This document shows positions 26,928-35,928 of a stretch of DNA of 64,000 nucleotides, one piece after another. Positions within the stretch are counted from its first letter, which is position 1. Each line of letters opens with the position of its first letter. Source of the stretch: Halohasta salina. Lineage in GTDB: Archaea; Halobacteriota; Halobacteria; Halobacteriales; Haloferacaceae. A program made the translations under genes and the position numbers. The DNA is taken from contig NZ_JAMZIE010000007.1 of NCBI RefSeq assembly GCF_024178165.1, forward strand, positions 44,244-108,243, written 5' to 3'. The notes beneath the pieces were generated by a model. That model was not told the DNA's origin and ran no database searches. It worked only from the letters and a program-made list of their open reading frames with translations.

Positions 26928-28100
26928 TCAGCCTCGCGCCGGCAGTGCCGACAGTGCCCGGGCGAGTTCGCGTTCGTTTGGTAGCGCATAGATATCACAC
27001 CGGCCCTGCCGGCCGTCGATTTCGATCGTCGAGTCGATCACGAAGGCGTACTCCTGTTGTGTGCCGAGCTTGCCGACGACCGGACTCATGATCGCCGACC
27101 CCATGTCGTGGACGAAGTTCGGCGGCGTGTGTTCGATGCTCGTTCCCAGAACGTTGGCCCAGCCGTCGATGAAACCGCTGGTCATGATGTTGCCCAGCTC
27201 CTTGATCGCGCCTTCGGTCATCGTCCCGATCTCCTCCTCGGATGTGTCGCCGGGCATCATCGAGCTGGCGACCGTCTTGGCGGATTCCTCATCGAACAAC
27301 ACGACGAGATAGCCGCTTGGCAACCCCTTCAGCTCGAAGACGACGCCGACATACCGGTCGTCGCCGACCTGCCGCGGCACCCCCTTCAACGGGACAAAGC
27401 GGAGCCGGCTCACGTCGACGTCGGTGTCGAGGCCGGTCATCATCCCGATCTGGCCGGCGGCGTTGCCCGCGCCCTCCTTGGCGAGGTCCTCGAAGGCACT
27501 CAGCCGGTTGACCGGGATCTGGTTGCCCTCGTTGCCCGAGAGCAACTCGACGAACTGTCGGTACTCCGGCAGCATGTAGATCGAGAAATCGAGGTCGACA
27601 TCCATCGCCTTGAGCTTGCTCTCGAAGAGGAACACCCCGTGGTTTTTGGCGGCCTCGATGGCCTGATCGGGCAGGATCCGCGGGCCGACGGCCTCGGTGT
27701 ACTTCGGCGGAGTCATGTTGATCGCCTCCCCGAGGTGGTTGGCCCAGCCGTCGATGAAGCCGCCGATCATGATGTTGCCCAGCTCGGTGACGCTGCTCTG
27801 GGCGAGTTCGTCGCTCGATCCTGTCGCCTTCAACAGGAGGTCCTGCAGCATCAGCGCCCGTTCCCGCTCGAAGGCGAGGACCGTCTCGCCCTCCAATCCC
27901 CCTTCGAGCCCGAGTTCGACGCCGACGAACGACTTGCCGGTGAACGTCTCCGCGAGCACGTTCTCGGTGACGAGGCTCACGTCGGTGACTTCGACGTCCA
28001 TCGCGACGCCCGTCAGCTGTGACAGCGACCGGGCGGCGCGTTCGGCACCCTGAGAAGCGAGGTGGTTGAACTGCCCGAGCTCGCGGATGTCGACTTTCAT
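26928..28100 (-). CDS. cheC: Tandem CheC phosphatase-type adaptation protein
   Basis: A 390-residue protein made of two CheC domains, about twice the usual length. The first half carries RELGQFNHLASQG and VTELGNIMIGGFIDGWAN; the second carries IKELGNIMTSGFIDGWAN. The E-x2-N motifs are those that act on CheY phosphate. The matching first helix in the second half (FEDLAKEGAGNAAG) lacks the E-x2-N pattern, so only some sites may be active. The ATG at 28100 is one base from the cheY stop; the open frame upstream is not protein-like. Confidence 0.88.
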   Translation of the reverse strand: MKVDIRELGQFNHLASQGAERAARSLSQLTGVAMDVEVTDVSLVTENVLAETFTGKSFVGVELGLEGGLEGETVLAFERERALMLQDLLLKATGSSDELAQSSVTELGNIMIGGFIDGWANHLGEAINMTPPKYTEAVGPRILPDQAIEAAKNHGVFLFESKLKAMDVDLDFSIYMLPEYRQFVELLSGNEGNQIPVNRLSAFEDLAKEGAGNAAGQIGMMTGLDTDVDVSRLRFVPLKGVPRQVGDDRYVGVVFELKGLPSGYLVVLFDEESAKTVASSMMPGDTSEEEIGTMTEGAIKELGNIMTSGFIDGWANVLGTSIEHTPPNFVHDMGSAIMSPVVGKLGTQQEYAFVIDSTIEIDGRQGRCDIYALPNERELARALSALPARG

Positions 28101-28101
28101 A

Positions 28102-28464
28102 CTAGGCCGGGATGACGTCGTTGATCGCCTCGAGCACGTTGGGTTTCTGGAACGGTTTGGTGATGTATCCTGAGGCACCCGCTTTGATCGCTTCCTTCAT
28201 CTTCTCTTCCTGACCGACACTGGTACACATGATGATCTTCGCGTCGGGGTTCTCGTCGGTGATCTCGTCGGTGGCCTCGATGCCGCTTCTGATCGGCATG
28301 ACGATATCCATCATGACGATGTCCGGATCGTGTTCCTTATACAAATCGACGGCTTCGACGCCGTTTTCGGCCTCTCCGACGATCTCGAAATCTGCCTCCA
28401 GGATCTCGCGGAGCAGGTTCCGCATGAACTCCGAGTCGTCGGCGATCAGCACACGCTTTGCCAT
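28102..28464 (-). CDS. cheY: Chemotaxis response regulator CheY
   Basis: A 120-residue single receiver domain. Acidic pocket D9/D10 in LIADDSEF, phosphorylated D53 in IVMMDIVMP, T81 in MCTSVG and K103 in ITKPF are all present. Phospho-CheY would act through CheF on the archaellum switch. It starts the cheY-cheC-cheD run and is read toward the arl genes. A TATA-like stretch lies in the AT-rich 28465-28500 segment. Confidence 0.93.
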   Translation of the reverse strand: MAKRVLIADDSEFMRNLLREILEADFEIVGEAENGVEAVDLYKEHDPDIVMMDIVMPIRSGIEATDEITDENPDAKIIMCTSVGQEEKMKEAIKAGASGYITKPFQKPNVLEAINDVIPA

Positions 28465-28544
28465 ATATGCTGTTGGCGCGCCCGCATTATCATAAACACT
28501 CCCCTACAGTTATCAGCGATGAGAACAGAACCGCGGGATGCAAC

Positions 28545-29546
28545 TCAGTCTTTCGATGGCGGCACGGTAAACGAGCCTTCCTTCCGGATCGCCGTCAGCA
28601 GGTCGCCGATCGAGTCGTCGGGCTTGAGGTCGTACTGTTTGATCGTCGCATAGGCGCTCTGGACGGGGTACTCGACGGCCAGATCGGTTCCGGCGAGAAT
28701 GATCCCGAGTACCACCTCGGGGTCGACTTCCTCGGTCGTCTGGCGAGCGTACCATCGCAAGAGGGTTTCGAGCGTCTCGCCGATGTCGTCGGAGGTCATC
28801 CGCCCGCGGTTGACCTGTCCCTCGACGTTGAGCGTGGCGTCGAACCCGTAGTCACCATCACCTTGGGCGAGTTCCTTGGCGAGGAACTTGCTGACAGTCT
28901 CGTTGGAGATCTCGGCCACCGGCGGCTCGGCCGGCGGCTGGTCGTGGGCCGCGAGCTCCGAGGAGTTGGGATGGGGCGATGACCCCGTCTGCCCCTCGGC
29001 AGACTGCTGTCGACCCCCAGCCGCCGGCTGACTGCCGGCCGGCTGGCCGCCGGTCGACTGCTGGTGTCGTCGACCCTCTTGCTCGGCGGCGGGCGGCTGT
29101 TGTGCGGGTTGTTGCTGGTTCGGCTGTTGTTGGGTAGGCTGGCCCTGATTTGGGTGCTGTTGGGTAGGCTGACCCTGATTCGGCTGCTGTCCGGTAGGCT
29201 GGCCTTGATTCGGCTGGGTTGGATCCGGTTGCCGATCGGTCGACGGCTGGCCGCCTCGAGCGGTCGGCTGCGTGGTTCGATTCGGTTGGTCGGCCGGGGT
29301 CGACTGCTCGGACCGGGGAGACGGCTCCTGTCCGGTCGGCGCGCCGGACCCCTCATCTTCGTCCTCGTCGGAGAGCCAGTCGGGGTTTTCGAGGATCTCC
29401 TTGTCGGGTTCCGTCGCCGGCCCGTCGGCCGAAACCACGTACCGCCCGTCGTCGATCTCCGCGACCTCGGGTTGATCGGTGATATCGAGGTCGTCGGGCG
29501 CGAGCACGCGGTCGCGGTTCTCCATCTCCGAATCGTCCGAGCCCAT
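28545..29546 (-). CDS. Uncharacterised protein with Q/P-rich linker, in motility locus
   Basis: A 333-residue protein of three parts. Residues 1-65 are acidic and may form a small fold (DLDITDQPEVAEIDDGRYVV). Residues 75-215 are low complexity, with repeats such as PNQGQPTQQ. The last 115 residues are a helical domain (EISNETVSKFLAKELAQG to KEGSFTVPPSKD) that includes LLRWYARQTTEEVDPE. The helical domain may correspond to a haloarchaeal DUF, but I do not recognise a function. The ATG at 29546 has a TATA-like CTTATACG about 26 bp upstream, so I prefer it to the GTG at 29567. It is located between archaellins and cheY. Confidence 0.75.
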   Translation of the reverse strand: MGSDDSEMENRDRVLAPDDLDITDQPEVAEIDDGRYVVSADGPATEPDKEILENPDWLSDEDEDEGSGAPTGQEPSPRSEQSTPADQPNRTTQPTARGGQPSTDRQPDPTQPNQGQPTGQQPNQGQPTQQHPNQGQPTQQQPNQQQPAQQPPAAEQEGRRHQQSTGGQPAGSQPAAGGRQQSAEGQTGSSPHPNSSELAAHDQPPAEPPVAEISNETVSKFLAKELAQGDGDYGFDATLNVEGQVNRGRMTSDDIGETLETLLRWYARQTTEEVDPEVVLGIILAGTDLAVEYPVQSAYATIKQYDLKPDDSIGDLLTAIRKEGSFTVPPSKD

Positions 29547-29702
29547 GACTGTGTGGTTAGTTGTCACACGTATAAGCGTTTGGCTCGCCGGACCGGTTCC
29601 GCGTCGACGCCGTCGCTGTTCGGCGAGCGGGTCGAAAAATCGAAATCACGAACGGGACCGCTGCGGTCCGGACGTGGTGGTTGAAAGTCGGTTCGGCCGT
29701 GA

Positions 29703-30275
29703 TCAGAGCCGCACGGCAGTGCGTCCGACCAGTGAGTCGGGCACACGGAGCTCCTCGATCGTCGACGCGCCGGAGGAGGTCGTTAACGTGATCGTGGCAC
29801 TGTCGCCGCCTTCGATCGTTTCGTTGTAGTCGGTGCCGTTTTCCAGGATTATTTCGTACCGGTCAGCTCGGTCGGTAATAACGTTGTCGTTGGTATCCGA
29901 CGTTATATTTTCAACGTTATCTTTGTTGATTACGTCGGTGGTGACTTTGTCGTCAGTGACGAGTTGGAAGGTTACGTTCTCCAGTTGGATATCACCGGCA
30001 CCAGGGGATTTCGTCACGATGAGAGTTATATTCTCAAGCGTGGCGTTGCCCTGTTCCCCTTTGATCTGACCAGTCGCGCTCTGGACCTGCAGCCGGTCGG
30101 CGACCTGCTGTCGAGTCTCCTGACCGGTCGCCTCGGCCTGCGTCTGGAGGAGGCCGGCCGTGTTGATCAGCACGCCGGCGGCGATCGCTGCCACCAGCAC
30201 CATCGCGATGAACACGATGAGCGTGCCGATCCCGACCTGACCACGGGAGTCCGTGTTGTAGAGTTCTTTGAACAT
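29703..30275 (-). CDS. Archaellin (third in array)
   Basis: A 190-residue archaellin, the filament subunit. It begins [12 protein letters not shown], followed by the hydrophobic [18 protein letters not shown]; the class III prepilin peptidase would cut after RG. Six N-x-S/T sites (NAT, NIT, NVT, NIT, NGT, NET) are possible glycosylation points. The ATG at 30275 is chosen by the signal peptide. The gene is 28 bp downstream of the second archaellin. Confidence 0.93.
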   Translation of the reverse strand: MFKELYNTDSRGQVGIGTLIVFIAMVLVAAIAAGVLINTAGLLQTQAEATGQETRQQVADRLQVQSATGQIKGEQGNATLENITLIVTKSPGAGDIQLENVTFQLVTDDKVTTDVINKDNVENITSDTNDNVITDRADRYEIILENGTDYNETIEGGDSATITLTTSSGASTIEELRVPDSLVGRTAVRL

Positions 30276-30303
30276 GGTTCTATTGGATGTGTTTGTGGTC
30301 GAA

Positions 30304-30882
30304 TTACAGTGCGACTGCGCTACGATCCACGAGCGAATCGGGGACGCGGAGTTCCTCGACCGTCGAGGCACCCTGTGCGGTCGTTAGCGTCAGCGTGACA
30401 CTGTCGCCGCCTTCGAGCTCACGGCCGATTGAAGTATTGGCACTGAAGTTGAGCAGGTAGCGATCGGATCGGTCCGTGATGACGTCGTCGTTCGTATCGG
30501 CATCGATGACACCGATACTACTACCACTTCCGGACTTGTTGACTACGTCCGTGCTCACCTCCTCGCTCGTGACGAACTCGTAGGTCACGTTGTTCAGTTG
30601 GATGTTACCCGCACCGGGTGCTTTGGAAACCGTGAGGTTCACTGCGGTGACGTTCCCACGGGCTTCGCTGACCTGTCCCGACGCGCTCTGAATCTGGATT
30701 CGGTCGGAGACCTGCTGTTGTGTCTCCTGGCCGGTGGCTTCGGCTTGCGTCTGGAGTAACCCAGCCGTGTTGATCAGCACACCGGCGGCGATCGCCGCAA
30801 CCAGCACCATCGCGATGAACACGATAAGCGTCCCGATACCAACCTGACCGCGGTCATCAGTGTTAAACAAAGTTTCAAACAT
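30304..30882 (-). CDS. Archaellin (second in array)
   Basis: A 192-residue archaellin starting [12 protein letters not shown] with cleavage expected before [14 protein letters not shown]. It ends [10 protein letters not shown]. Six sequons (NVT, NLT, NVT, NKS, NFS, NTS) are visible. The stretch coding residues 12-50 is almost identical to that in the other two genes, while the middle differs. The first archaellin ends 2 bp before its start, so these are cotranscribed. Confidence 0.93.
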   Translation of the reverse strand: MFETLFNTDDRGQVGIGTLIVFIAMVLVAAIAAGVLINTAGLLQTQAEATGQETQQQVSDRIQIQSASGQVSEARGNVTAVNLTVSKAPGAGNIQLNNVTYEFVTSEEVSTDVVNKSGSGSSIGVIDADTNDDVITDRSDRYLLNFSANTSIGRELEGGDSVTLTLTTAQGASTVEELRVPDSLVDRSAVAL

Positions 30883-30884
30883 TG

Positions 30885-31448
30885 TTACAGCTTCACCGCC
30901 TTCCGATCAACGAGTGAGTCCGGCACGCGAAGTTCTTCGACCGTCGACGCACCCTGTGCGGTCGTTAGTGTCACTGTCACAGTGTCGCCGCCTTCGAGTT
31001 CCGTATTACTTTCACCGATATCACTGGTAGGGAATGTGAGTCTGTATCGGTCAGACCGGTCGGTGATCACGTTATCGTTCGTCTCGTTCTCGATGTATTT
31101 GATGTTGGAGCTCGGATCAATTACGTCCGTGCTAACTGCGTCTTCCGTGACGAACTCGTAGGTCACGTTCTCCAGTTGGATATTGTCAGCCCCCGGTGCC
31201 TTCGTGACCGTGAGGTTCACTCTGGTGACGTTCCCCGTAGTCTCGTCGACCACGCCGGTCGTACTCTGGATCTGTAGTCGGTCGCTGACTTGCTGTTGTG
31301 TCTCTTGACCGGTTGCTTCGGCCTGCGTCTGGAGCAACCCGGCCGTGTTGATCAGTACCCCTGCTGCGATCGCGGCGACCAAGACCATGGCAATGAACAC
31401 GATGAGTGTCCCAATGCCGACCTGGCCGCGGTCTGTGTCGTTTAACAT
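30885..31448 (-). CDS. Archaellin (first in array)
   Basis: A 187-residue archaellin with the shortest leader, MLNDTDRG, ahead of [14 protein letters not shown]. Four sequons (NVT, NLT, NVT, NET) are visible. Being first, it follows the archaellin promoter: a TATA-like CTTTATTATTC at about 31519-31529 predicts a 5' leader of about 45-50 nt, longer than is typical here. The frame is open upstream but does not encode a plausible leader. Confidence 0.93.
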   Translation of the reverse strand: MLNDTDRGQVGIGTLIVFIAMVLVAAIAAGVLINTAGLLQTQAEATGQETQQQVSDRLQIQSTTGVVDETTGNVTRVNLTVTKAPGADNIQLENVTYEFVTEDAVSTDVIDPSSNIKYIENETNDNVITDRSDRYRLTFPTSDIGESNTELEGGDTVTVTLTTAQGASTVEELRVPDSLVDRKAVKL

Positions 31449-31573
31449 AGTGGGTCGTTTCCGCGTCGGTGTACCGTTCGCTGTGGCACCCGACGTTACG
31501 CTCAACAAACAGGATCCGAATAATAAAGGTATGTCCGAAAGTATTGTCTTTGATAATTGCGTAGATGGCGTGT

Positions 31574-31600
31574 AAACGGCCTGAAACGGCCGAAAACCGG
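31574..31600. promoter_or_regulatory. Helically phased repeat upstream of archaellin promoter
   Basis: AAACGGCC at 31574 and 31584 and AAACCGG at 31594 form three direct repeats spaced exactly 10 bp. They sit 45-75 bp upstream of the archaellin TATA element. One-turn spacing on one DNA face is typical of cooperative activator binding. The evidence is only pattern and position. The rest of the 31449-31804 gap holds the archaellin leader and the divergent regulator promoter. Confidence 0.4.
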
Positions 31601-31804
31601 AACACGTCGACAAAACATGAAGTTTGGAATGGTAACTAGTAGCGTGAATCTGGCAGCGTGGTACCGCCCATCCGAGCCGAGACGGGCCGACTCGCTACCG
31701 GCCTCCGAGCGAGATGCGAATACCGAACGTGATACTCGGGTGGCGATTCGGGCCGACAGGCCCACCGATACCCTTTTTATCCTGACTCTCCCAGTTATCA
31801 ATCA

Positions 31805-32140
31805 ATGACATCGGAGGATCTCATCGAGGTACTCGGTAACAAATACAATACCGAGATCCTCTCGGCGACAACCGATCCCAAATCCGCCCAGGATCTGAGC
31901 GACGAGCTAGACGTCCCCATCGCCACCTGCTACCGGCGGATCAACGAACTCACCGAGACCAACCTCCTAGAGCTCCACGACCGGCCGCTGTCGGACGAAC
32001 ACCGCCGGATCAAGGTCTACCGCCGTAACGTCGACGAGATCGAGATCAGCTTCGACGACGGGGTCGACGTCGAACTCTCCGAGCGGTCGGTGGTCAAAAA
32101 CAAACTCGACGATGTCTGGCGGACGATGTCGAACAGCTAA
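31805..32140 (+). CDS. Winged-helix transcription regulator next to archaellins
   Basis: A 111-residue ArsR-like winged-helix protein. The recognition region is TTDPKSAQDLSDELDVP then ATCYRRINELTETNLLELHD, and the wing includes RRIKVYRRNVDEIEIS. A TATA-like CTTTTTAT at about 31773-31780 puts the transcript start at the ATG. It is divergent from the archaellin array across 356 bp, so control of archaellin expression is a natural guess. Its stop overlaps the end of the convergent KaiC-like gene by 4 bp. Confidence 0.8.
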   Translation: MTSEDLIEVLGNKYNTEILSATTDPKSAQDLSDELDVPIATCYRRINELTETNLLELHDRPLSDEHRRIKVYRRNVDEIEISFDDGVDVELSERSVVKNKLDDVWRTMSNS

Positions 32141-32883
32141 AACGAGGGGCCGCCGCCCGCACCGGTGCCGCCGTCGCCGCCCATCATTGAAAAGCCGCTG
32201 GCCTTGTCGTGGACGGTGATGCCGCCGTCGCCGATCTCCATCGGGAAGATGTCGGTGTTGATGTCCTGTTTCCGCATTTTGGCGACCCAGACGTAGCGGT
32301 TGACCCCGGAGTCGGTCGGCGTCTGGATGACGTAGATGTTGCCGTCGGTGAGGAAGTTTTCGAGGCCGATCTCGGTGTCGGGGAACACCGCCGCCTGCTC
32401 GTTGACCAACAGCGAGGTCAGGCCGTACTCCTTGAGGATATCCGAGAATTTGAGGAGATAGGTGCGTTTCTCGCGTTCGTCGTCGAAAAACAGCTGGAAC
32501 ATCGTCAGCGAGTCGAGGACGAGTCGGTCGTAGGCCGCCGCCGAGAAGTCCTCCAGCAGTTTGTCCATCGTCGCGGTGAAGTCGCCGTCGCTCAGCATGT
32601 CGCGTTTGTCGTAGATCTTGATCTCGCCGGCCTCAACCAGTTCGGCGAACCGGTCGAAACCGACCGACTCGGCCGACGCGAGGATGTCGTCGGCGTTCTC
32701 CTCGAAGGAGATGTAGATGCCGGGCTCGTCGAACTCGGTGACCCCCGTATAGAGGAACTGCATGCCGAAGATGCTCTTGCCGGTCCCCGGATTCCCGCTG
32801 ACGAGGACGGTCGCGTTTTCGACGATGCCGCCGTTGAGGATCGCATCGAGTCCGTCGACCCCGGTTGGAACTACGTCTGTCAT
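32137..32883 (-). CDS. KaiC-like RecA-superfamily ATPase
   Basis: A 248-residue single-domain KaiC/RAD55-type ATPase. It begins TDVVPTGVDGLDAILNGG, has Walker A VSGNPGTGKSIFG and Walker B-like RLVLDSLTMFQL. It resembles ArlH but is a separate family, common in haloarchaeal signalling loci. The ATG at 32883 fits the usual start of the domain; a GTG at 32913 would add ten residues. The C-terminus is glycine-rich (MMGGDGGTGAGGGPSF). Role unknown; location suggests motility or sensing. Confidence 0.8.
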   Translation of the reverse strand: MTDVVPTGVDGLDAILNGGIVENATVLVSGNPGTGKSIFGMQFLYTGVTEFDEPGIYISFEENADDILASAESVGFDRFAELVEAGEIKIYDKRDMLSDGDFTATMDKLLEDFSAAAYDRLVLDSLTMFQLFFDDEREKRTYLLKFSDILKEYGLTSLLVNEQAAVFPDTEIGLENFLTDGNIYVIQTPTDSGVNRYVWVAKMRKQDINTDIFPMEIGDGGITVHDKASGFSMMGGDGGTGAGGGPSF

Positions 32884-33079
32884 ACCTGTTTGCAACGTAA
32901 TATGACCGCCCACTAAAAGAGCCCACCGGCTCGATCGGGTTGTTACCGTATCTTTGACAAACGATTAGTAGATACATTTATACCCTCGGGGTTGTGGATG
33001 TCTCTGTACGGATGGGTGTGTGGCACAGCGCTGACCGACCGCGACATTCGGGGCCTCAACCCCGCCGAGTGACACCACC

Positions 33080-33676
33080 ATGACAGCAGGGACGATCCTC
33101 GTCGTCGAAGACGACACGTCGGTAACGAAGCTCTACGTCCAGTTTCTCGAACCGGAGTACACGGTGCTGACTGCCGAAACAGCCCAAGCGGGGATCGATA
33201 CGCTCCTCGGCGAGCACGACAGCGACGACGACCCGTCGACGACCGCCGTCGACGCCGTCCTGCTGGATCGACGGCTGCCCGATGCGCCCGGCGAGGAGGT
33301 CCTCGATTTCATCGAAGAGCAGGGCTTCGACTGTCGCGTGGCGATGGTCACCGGCGTCGAACCCGACTTCGATATCGTCGACATGGGGTTCGATCTCTAC
33401 ATCGTCAAGCCGGTCACCCGCTCGGAACTCCTCGAAGCCGTCGAGACGCTGTTCGTCCGCTCGGAGTACGGCGGGCTGCTCCGAGAGGCCGCCTCGCTGG
33501 CCTCGAAGCGCGCCTTGCTTGAATCGGAGAAGTCCGACGCCGAACTCGAAGCCAGCGACGAGTACACCACCCTGTTGGATCGGATGAGCGAACTCGACGA
33601 CGAACTGCTGGATCTGGCGGGCTCGCTATCTTCCGACGACTACCGCGTGATGTTCCGCGATCTCGGCAACGCCTGA
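33080..33676 (+). CDS. Response regulator with HalX domain
   Basis: A 198-residue protein. An N-terminal receiver has D11/D12 in VVEDDTSV, phosphorylation site D63 in AVLLDRRLPD and lysine in IVKPVTR. A C-terminal HalX-type helical domain spans about 135-198 (ASLASKRALLESEKSDAEL). HalX regulators are haloarchaeal and usually pair with a kinase not in the same operon; none is adjacent. Two AT-rich elements lie in the 200-bp gap upstream. Confidence 0.85.
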   Translation: MTAGTILVVEDDTSVTKLYVQFLEPEYTVLTAETAQAGIDTLLGEHDSDDDPSTTAVDAVLLDRRLPDAPGEEVLDFIEEQGFDCRVAMVTGVEPDFDIVDMGFDLYIVKPVTRSELLEAVETLFVRSEYGGLLREAASLASKRALLESEKSDAELEASDEYTTLLDRMSELDDELLDLAGSLSSDDYRVMFRDLGNA

Positions 33677-33695
33677 TCGAGCGTCGACACGGCAG

Positions 33696-35135
33696 CTAGT
33701 TCGACTTCTCATCCAACTGTTCCCCGACCAGTTCGTTCGCGTGGTCGACGAACGCCGCCTGTCGACCCGCAGGGATCGTCGCCCCCGCCGCGACGTCGTG
33801 GCCGCCGCCGTCGCCGTCGACCGCGCGCGAGGCCTCGCGCATGACGGCCGAGAGATCCAGCCCCTCGCGGATCAACTGGTGGCTCCCGCGCGCGGAGACC
33901 TTGATCTCGCTGTCGGATTTCTCGGCGAAGGCGATGATCGGCAGATCCCGGCGGACACCGGGCGCGCCGACGGCCATCCCGGCAACGATACCGACGATGG
34001 TCTCCCGGATCCGGTTGCCGGCGTCGAACCACTGGAGGTTGTCTTCGACGGTAACGCCCTCGGTTTTGACCCACTCCAACCCCTCCGAGAGGTTCCGACG
34101 ATGATTGCGGAGGAGTTGGCGAGCGCGATCCAACGCCGCCTCGCGGTCGCCGAGACAGACCGCCAGTCCGACGTCGGCCCGCTCGTAGCGGGCAGTCGCG
34201 TTGAGCAGGGTCGAAAACTCGCTGACGTCCCGGAGTTCGGTGCCGGGCTCCTCGCGGGTGAGCTGGTAGCTCGTCCCCACGAGATCGTCGACCCGACTCG
34301 CCGGGACGCCGCTTTTGACCGCGCGCTGGACCAGCGCGCTGACCAGCACTTGTCGTTCGTCGTCCGCGAGGTCGACCCAACAGCGCCACTCGCCGTCTGA
34401 TTTGAGGTCGAGGTCGAGATCGGAGAGAAACTCGATCGCCCCCGCCGCGTCGTTGGAGATGCCGGGAATGCGGGCGTCGCTGGCGTACTCCAACAGTTTC
34501 GGCAGCGGGCGGGTCTGTTTGCCGTACAGCGTGAGGTCGGTCGACTCCTCGATGACGCCCGCCTCGACCCCCTCGGAAACGATCTGTGTGTTGGCTCCCG
34601 AGAGGCCGTCGACGCCGGCCTGCATGTCGCCAACCGCGCCGACGATCGCCAGCGCCGCCAGATCGCGGTTGTCGGAGTCCTGTTGGGTCGATGACGCGAG
34701 CGCACGCGCGAGGACGTAACTAGCTCCGGCTCCGGAGAGTTCCGATGCGCCGTCGATGCCGACCAAAAGCGGGTTGAGGTGGTACTCGGTCGACGCGTCG
34801 GCGGGCTGGTGGTGGTCGGCGATGACGGGCGTAAAGTCGCCCGCCGCCTCGTGGCCGGCGATGAGATCGAGTTGGCCGCTGCCGAAGTCGGTGAACAGAA
34901 CCGTGTCGTGGTCGCTGGCGGCGATCGATTCGAGTTCGGCCGCGTCGAGCTGCTTGGAAAAGACGGTCTCGAACGGGATCGAAGCGCGTTCGAGCGCAGT
35001 CGCGGCGATGGCGGCGCTGGTCAGTCCGTCGGCGTCGATGTGGGAGGCCAACAGCACCGAGTCAGCCGCCCGAAGCCGCTCGGCGCAGGCCGTCGCGGAG
35101 TCGGCGAGCGCAGTAACAGGGTGAACCGAAGCCAT
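33696..35135 (-). CDS. DHH-family phosphoesterase (archaeal RecJ-like)
   Basis: A 479-residue DHH/DHHA1 protein. Metal-site motifs are SHIDADGLTSAAI, LFTDFGSGQ and VIADHHQPAD (the DHH motif), with DHHA1 GGGHDVAAGATIP at the C-terminus. Archaeal members act as single-strand exonucleases with GINS/Cdc45-like roles or as oligonucleotide phosphatases. The exact substrate cannot be assigned. It is convergent with the HalX gene. Confidence 0.87.
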   Translation of the reverse strand: MASVHPVTALADSATACAERLRAADSVLLASHIDADGLTSAAIAATALERASIPFETVFSKQLDAAELESIAASDHDTVLFTDFGSGQLDLIAGHEAAGDFTPVIADHHQPADASTEYHLNPLLVGIDGASELSGAGASYVLARALASSTQQDSDNRDLAALAIVGAVGDMQAGVDGLSGANTQIVSEGVEAGVIEESTDLTLYGKQTRPLPKLLEYASDARIPGISNDAAGAIEFLSDLDLDLKSDGEWRCWVDLADDERQVLVSALVQRAVKSGVPASRVDDLVGTSYQLTREEPGTELRDVSEFSTLLNATARYERADVGLAVCLGDREAALDRARQLLRNHRRNLSEGLEWVKTEGVTVEDNLQWFDAGNRIRETIVGIVAGMAVGAPGVRRDLPIIAFAEKSDSEIKVSARGSHQLIREGLDLSAVMREASRAVDGDGGGHDVAAGATIPAGRQAAFVDHANELVGEQLDEKSN

Positions 35136-35181
35136 TTGCCGGGCGTTGGGCGGCTTCCGATATAAGGCTCCGCTTCGGTCG

Positions 35182-35928
35182 CTACTCGGTGTAACTGGGG
35201 GCGGCGGCTTCGACGACCTCGGTCGCCAGCGCCTCGAAAGTCGCCTCGCTTGGGACGATGTCGACGTCGATCCCCCGATCTTCGGCCGTCTCGCGTGTCG
35301 GCTCGCCGATGGTGCCGACGACCGCCTCGGCGAGGCCCTCGATGGCGGCCTCGCGGACCCCCCGTTCGTCGGCCGCCGCGAGGAAGTGGTCGACTGTCAG
35401 CGACGAGGTGAACGCGACAGCTTCGAGTTCGCCGGCGGCGGCCAGTTCCGCCGAGCGACCCGACTCCGGCGGCCGGATCAGTCTGTACAGGACGGTCTCG
35501 GCCCAGTCGGCGTCGGCGGCCTCGAGCCCGTCGAGCAGTTCTTGGCTGCCGTGGTCGCTCCGGGCGACTTCGACCCGTTTGCCGGCGACCTCGTCGGCGA
35601 GCAACTCGACCAGTCCGGTCGAGCTGTAGGTTTCGGGCTCGCGGTCGACCGTCCAGCCGACAGCCTCGGCGGTCGCGGTGGTGCCGGGGCCGATGCTGAC
35701 GAGCGTCGTCTCGCCCGGCTCCCAGCCGGCTTCGGCGGCGAGTTCGACGCCCGTCTTGCTCGTGAAGATCGTGTAGTCGGCGTCGGTTGCGGGGGTCGCG
35801 TCGGTCGGCTCGACGGCGAGCATCGGGTCGGCGACCGGTGTCGCCCCCAGCGAGTCGAGCAGTTCGACGGCCGCCGTGATCCGCTCGTCGTCCGGTCGGA
35901 ACACCGCCACGCGGACCTGCTGGCTCAT
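35182..35928 (-). CDS. hemD: Uroporphyrinogen-III synthase
   Basis: A 248-residue two-lobed protein. The family is poorly conserved, but VRVAVFRPDDERI, LVSIGPGTTATAEAVG and VAFTSSLTVDHFLAA are typical. It closes hydroxymethylbilane to uroporphyrinogen III. Its ATG overlaps the sumT stop as ATGA, so they are translationally coupled. Confidence 0.88.
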   Translation of the reverse strand: MSQQVRVAVFRPDDERITAAVELLDSLGATPVADPMLAVEPTDATPATDADYTIFTSKTGVELAAEAGWEPGETTLVSIGPGTTATAEAVGWTVDREPETYSSTGLVELLADEVAGKRVEVARSDHGSQELLDGLEAADADWAETVLYRLIRPPESGRSAELAAAGELEAVAFTSSLTVDHFLAAADERGVREAAIEGLAEAVVGTIGEPTRETAEDRGIDVDIVPSEATFEALATEVVEAAAPSYTE

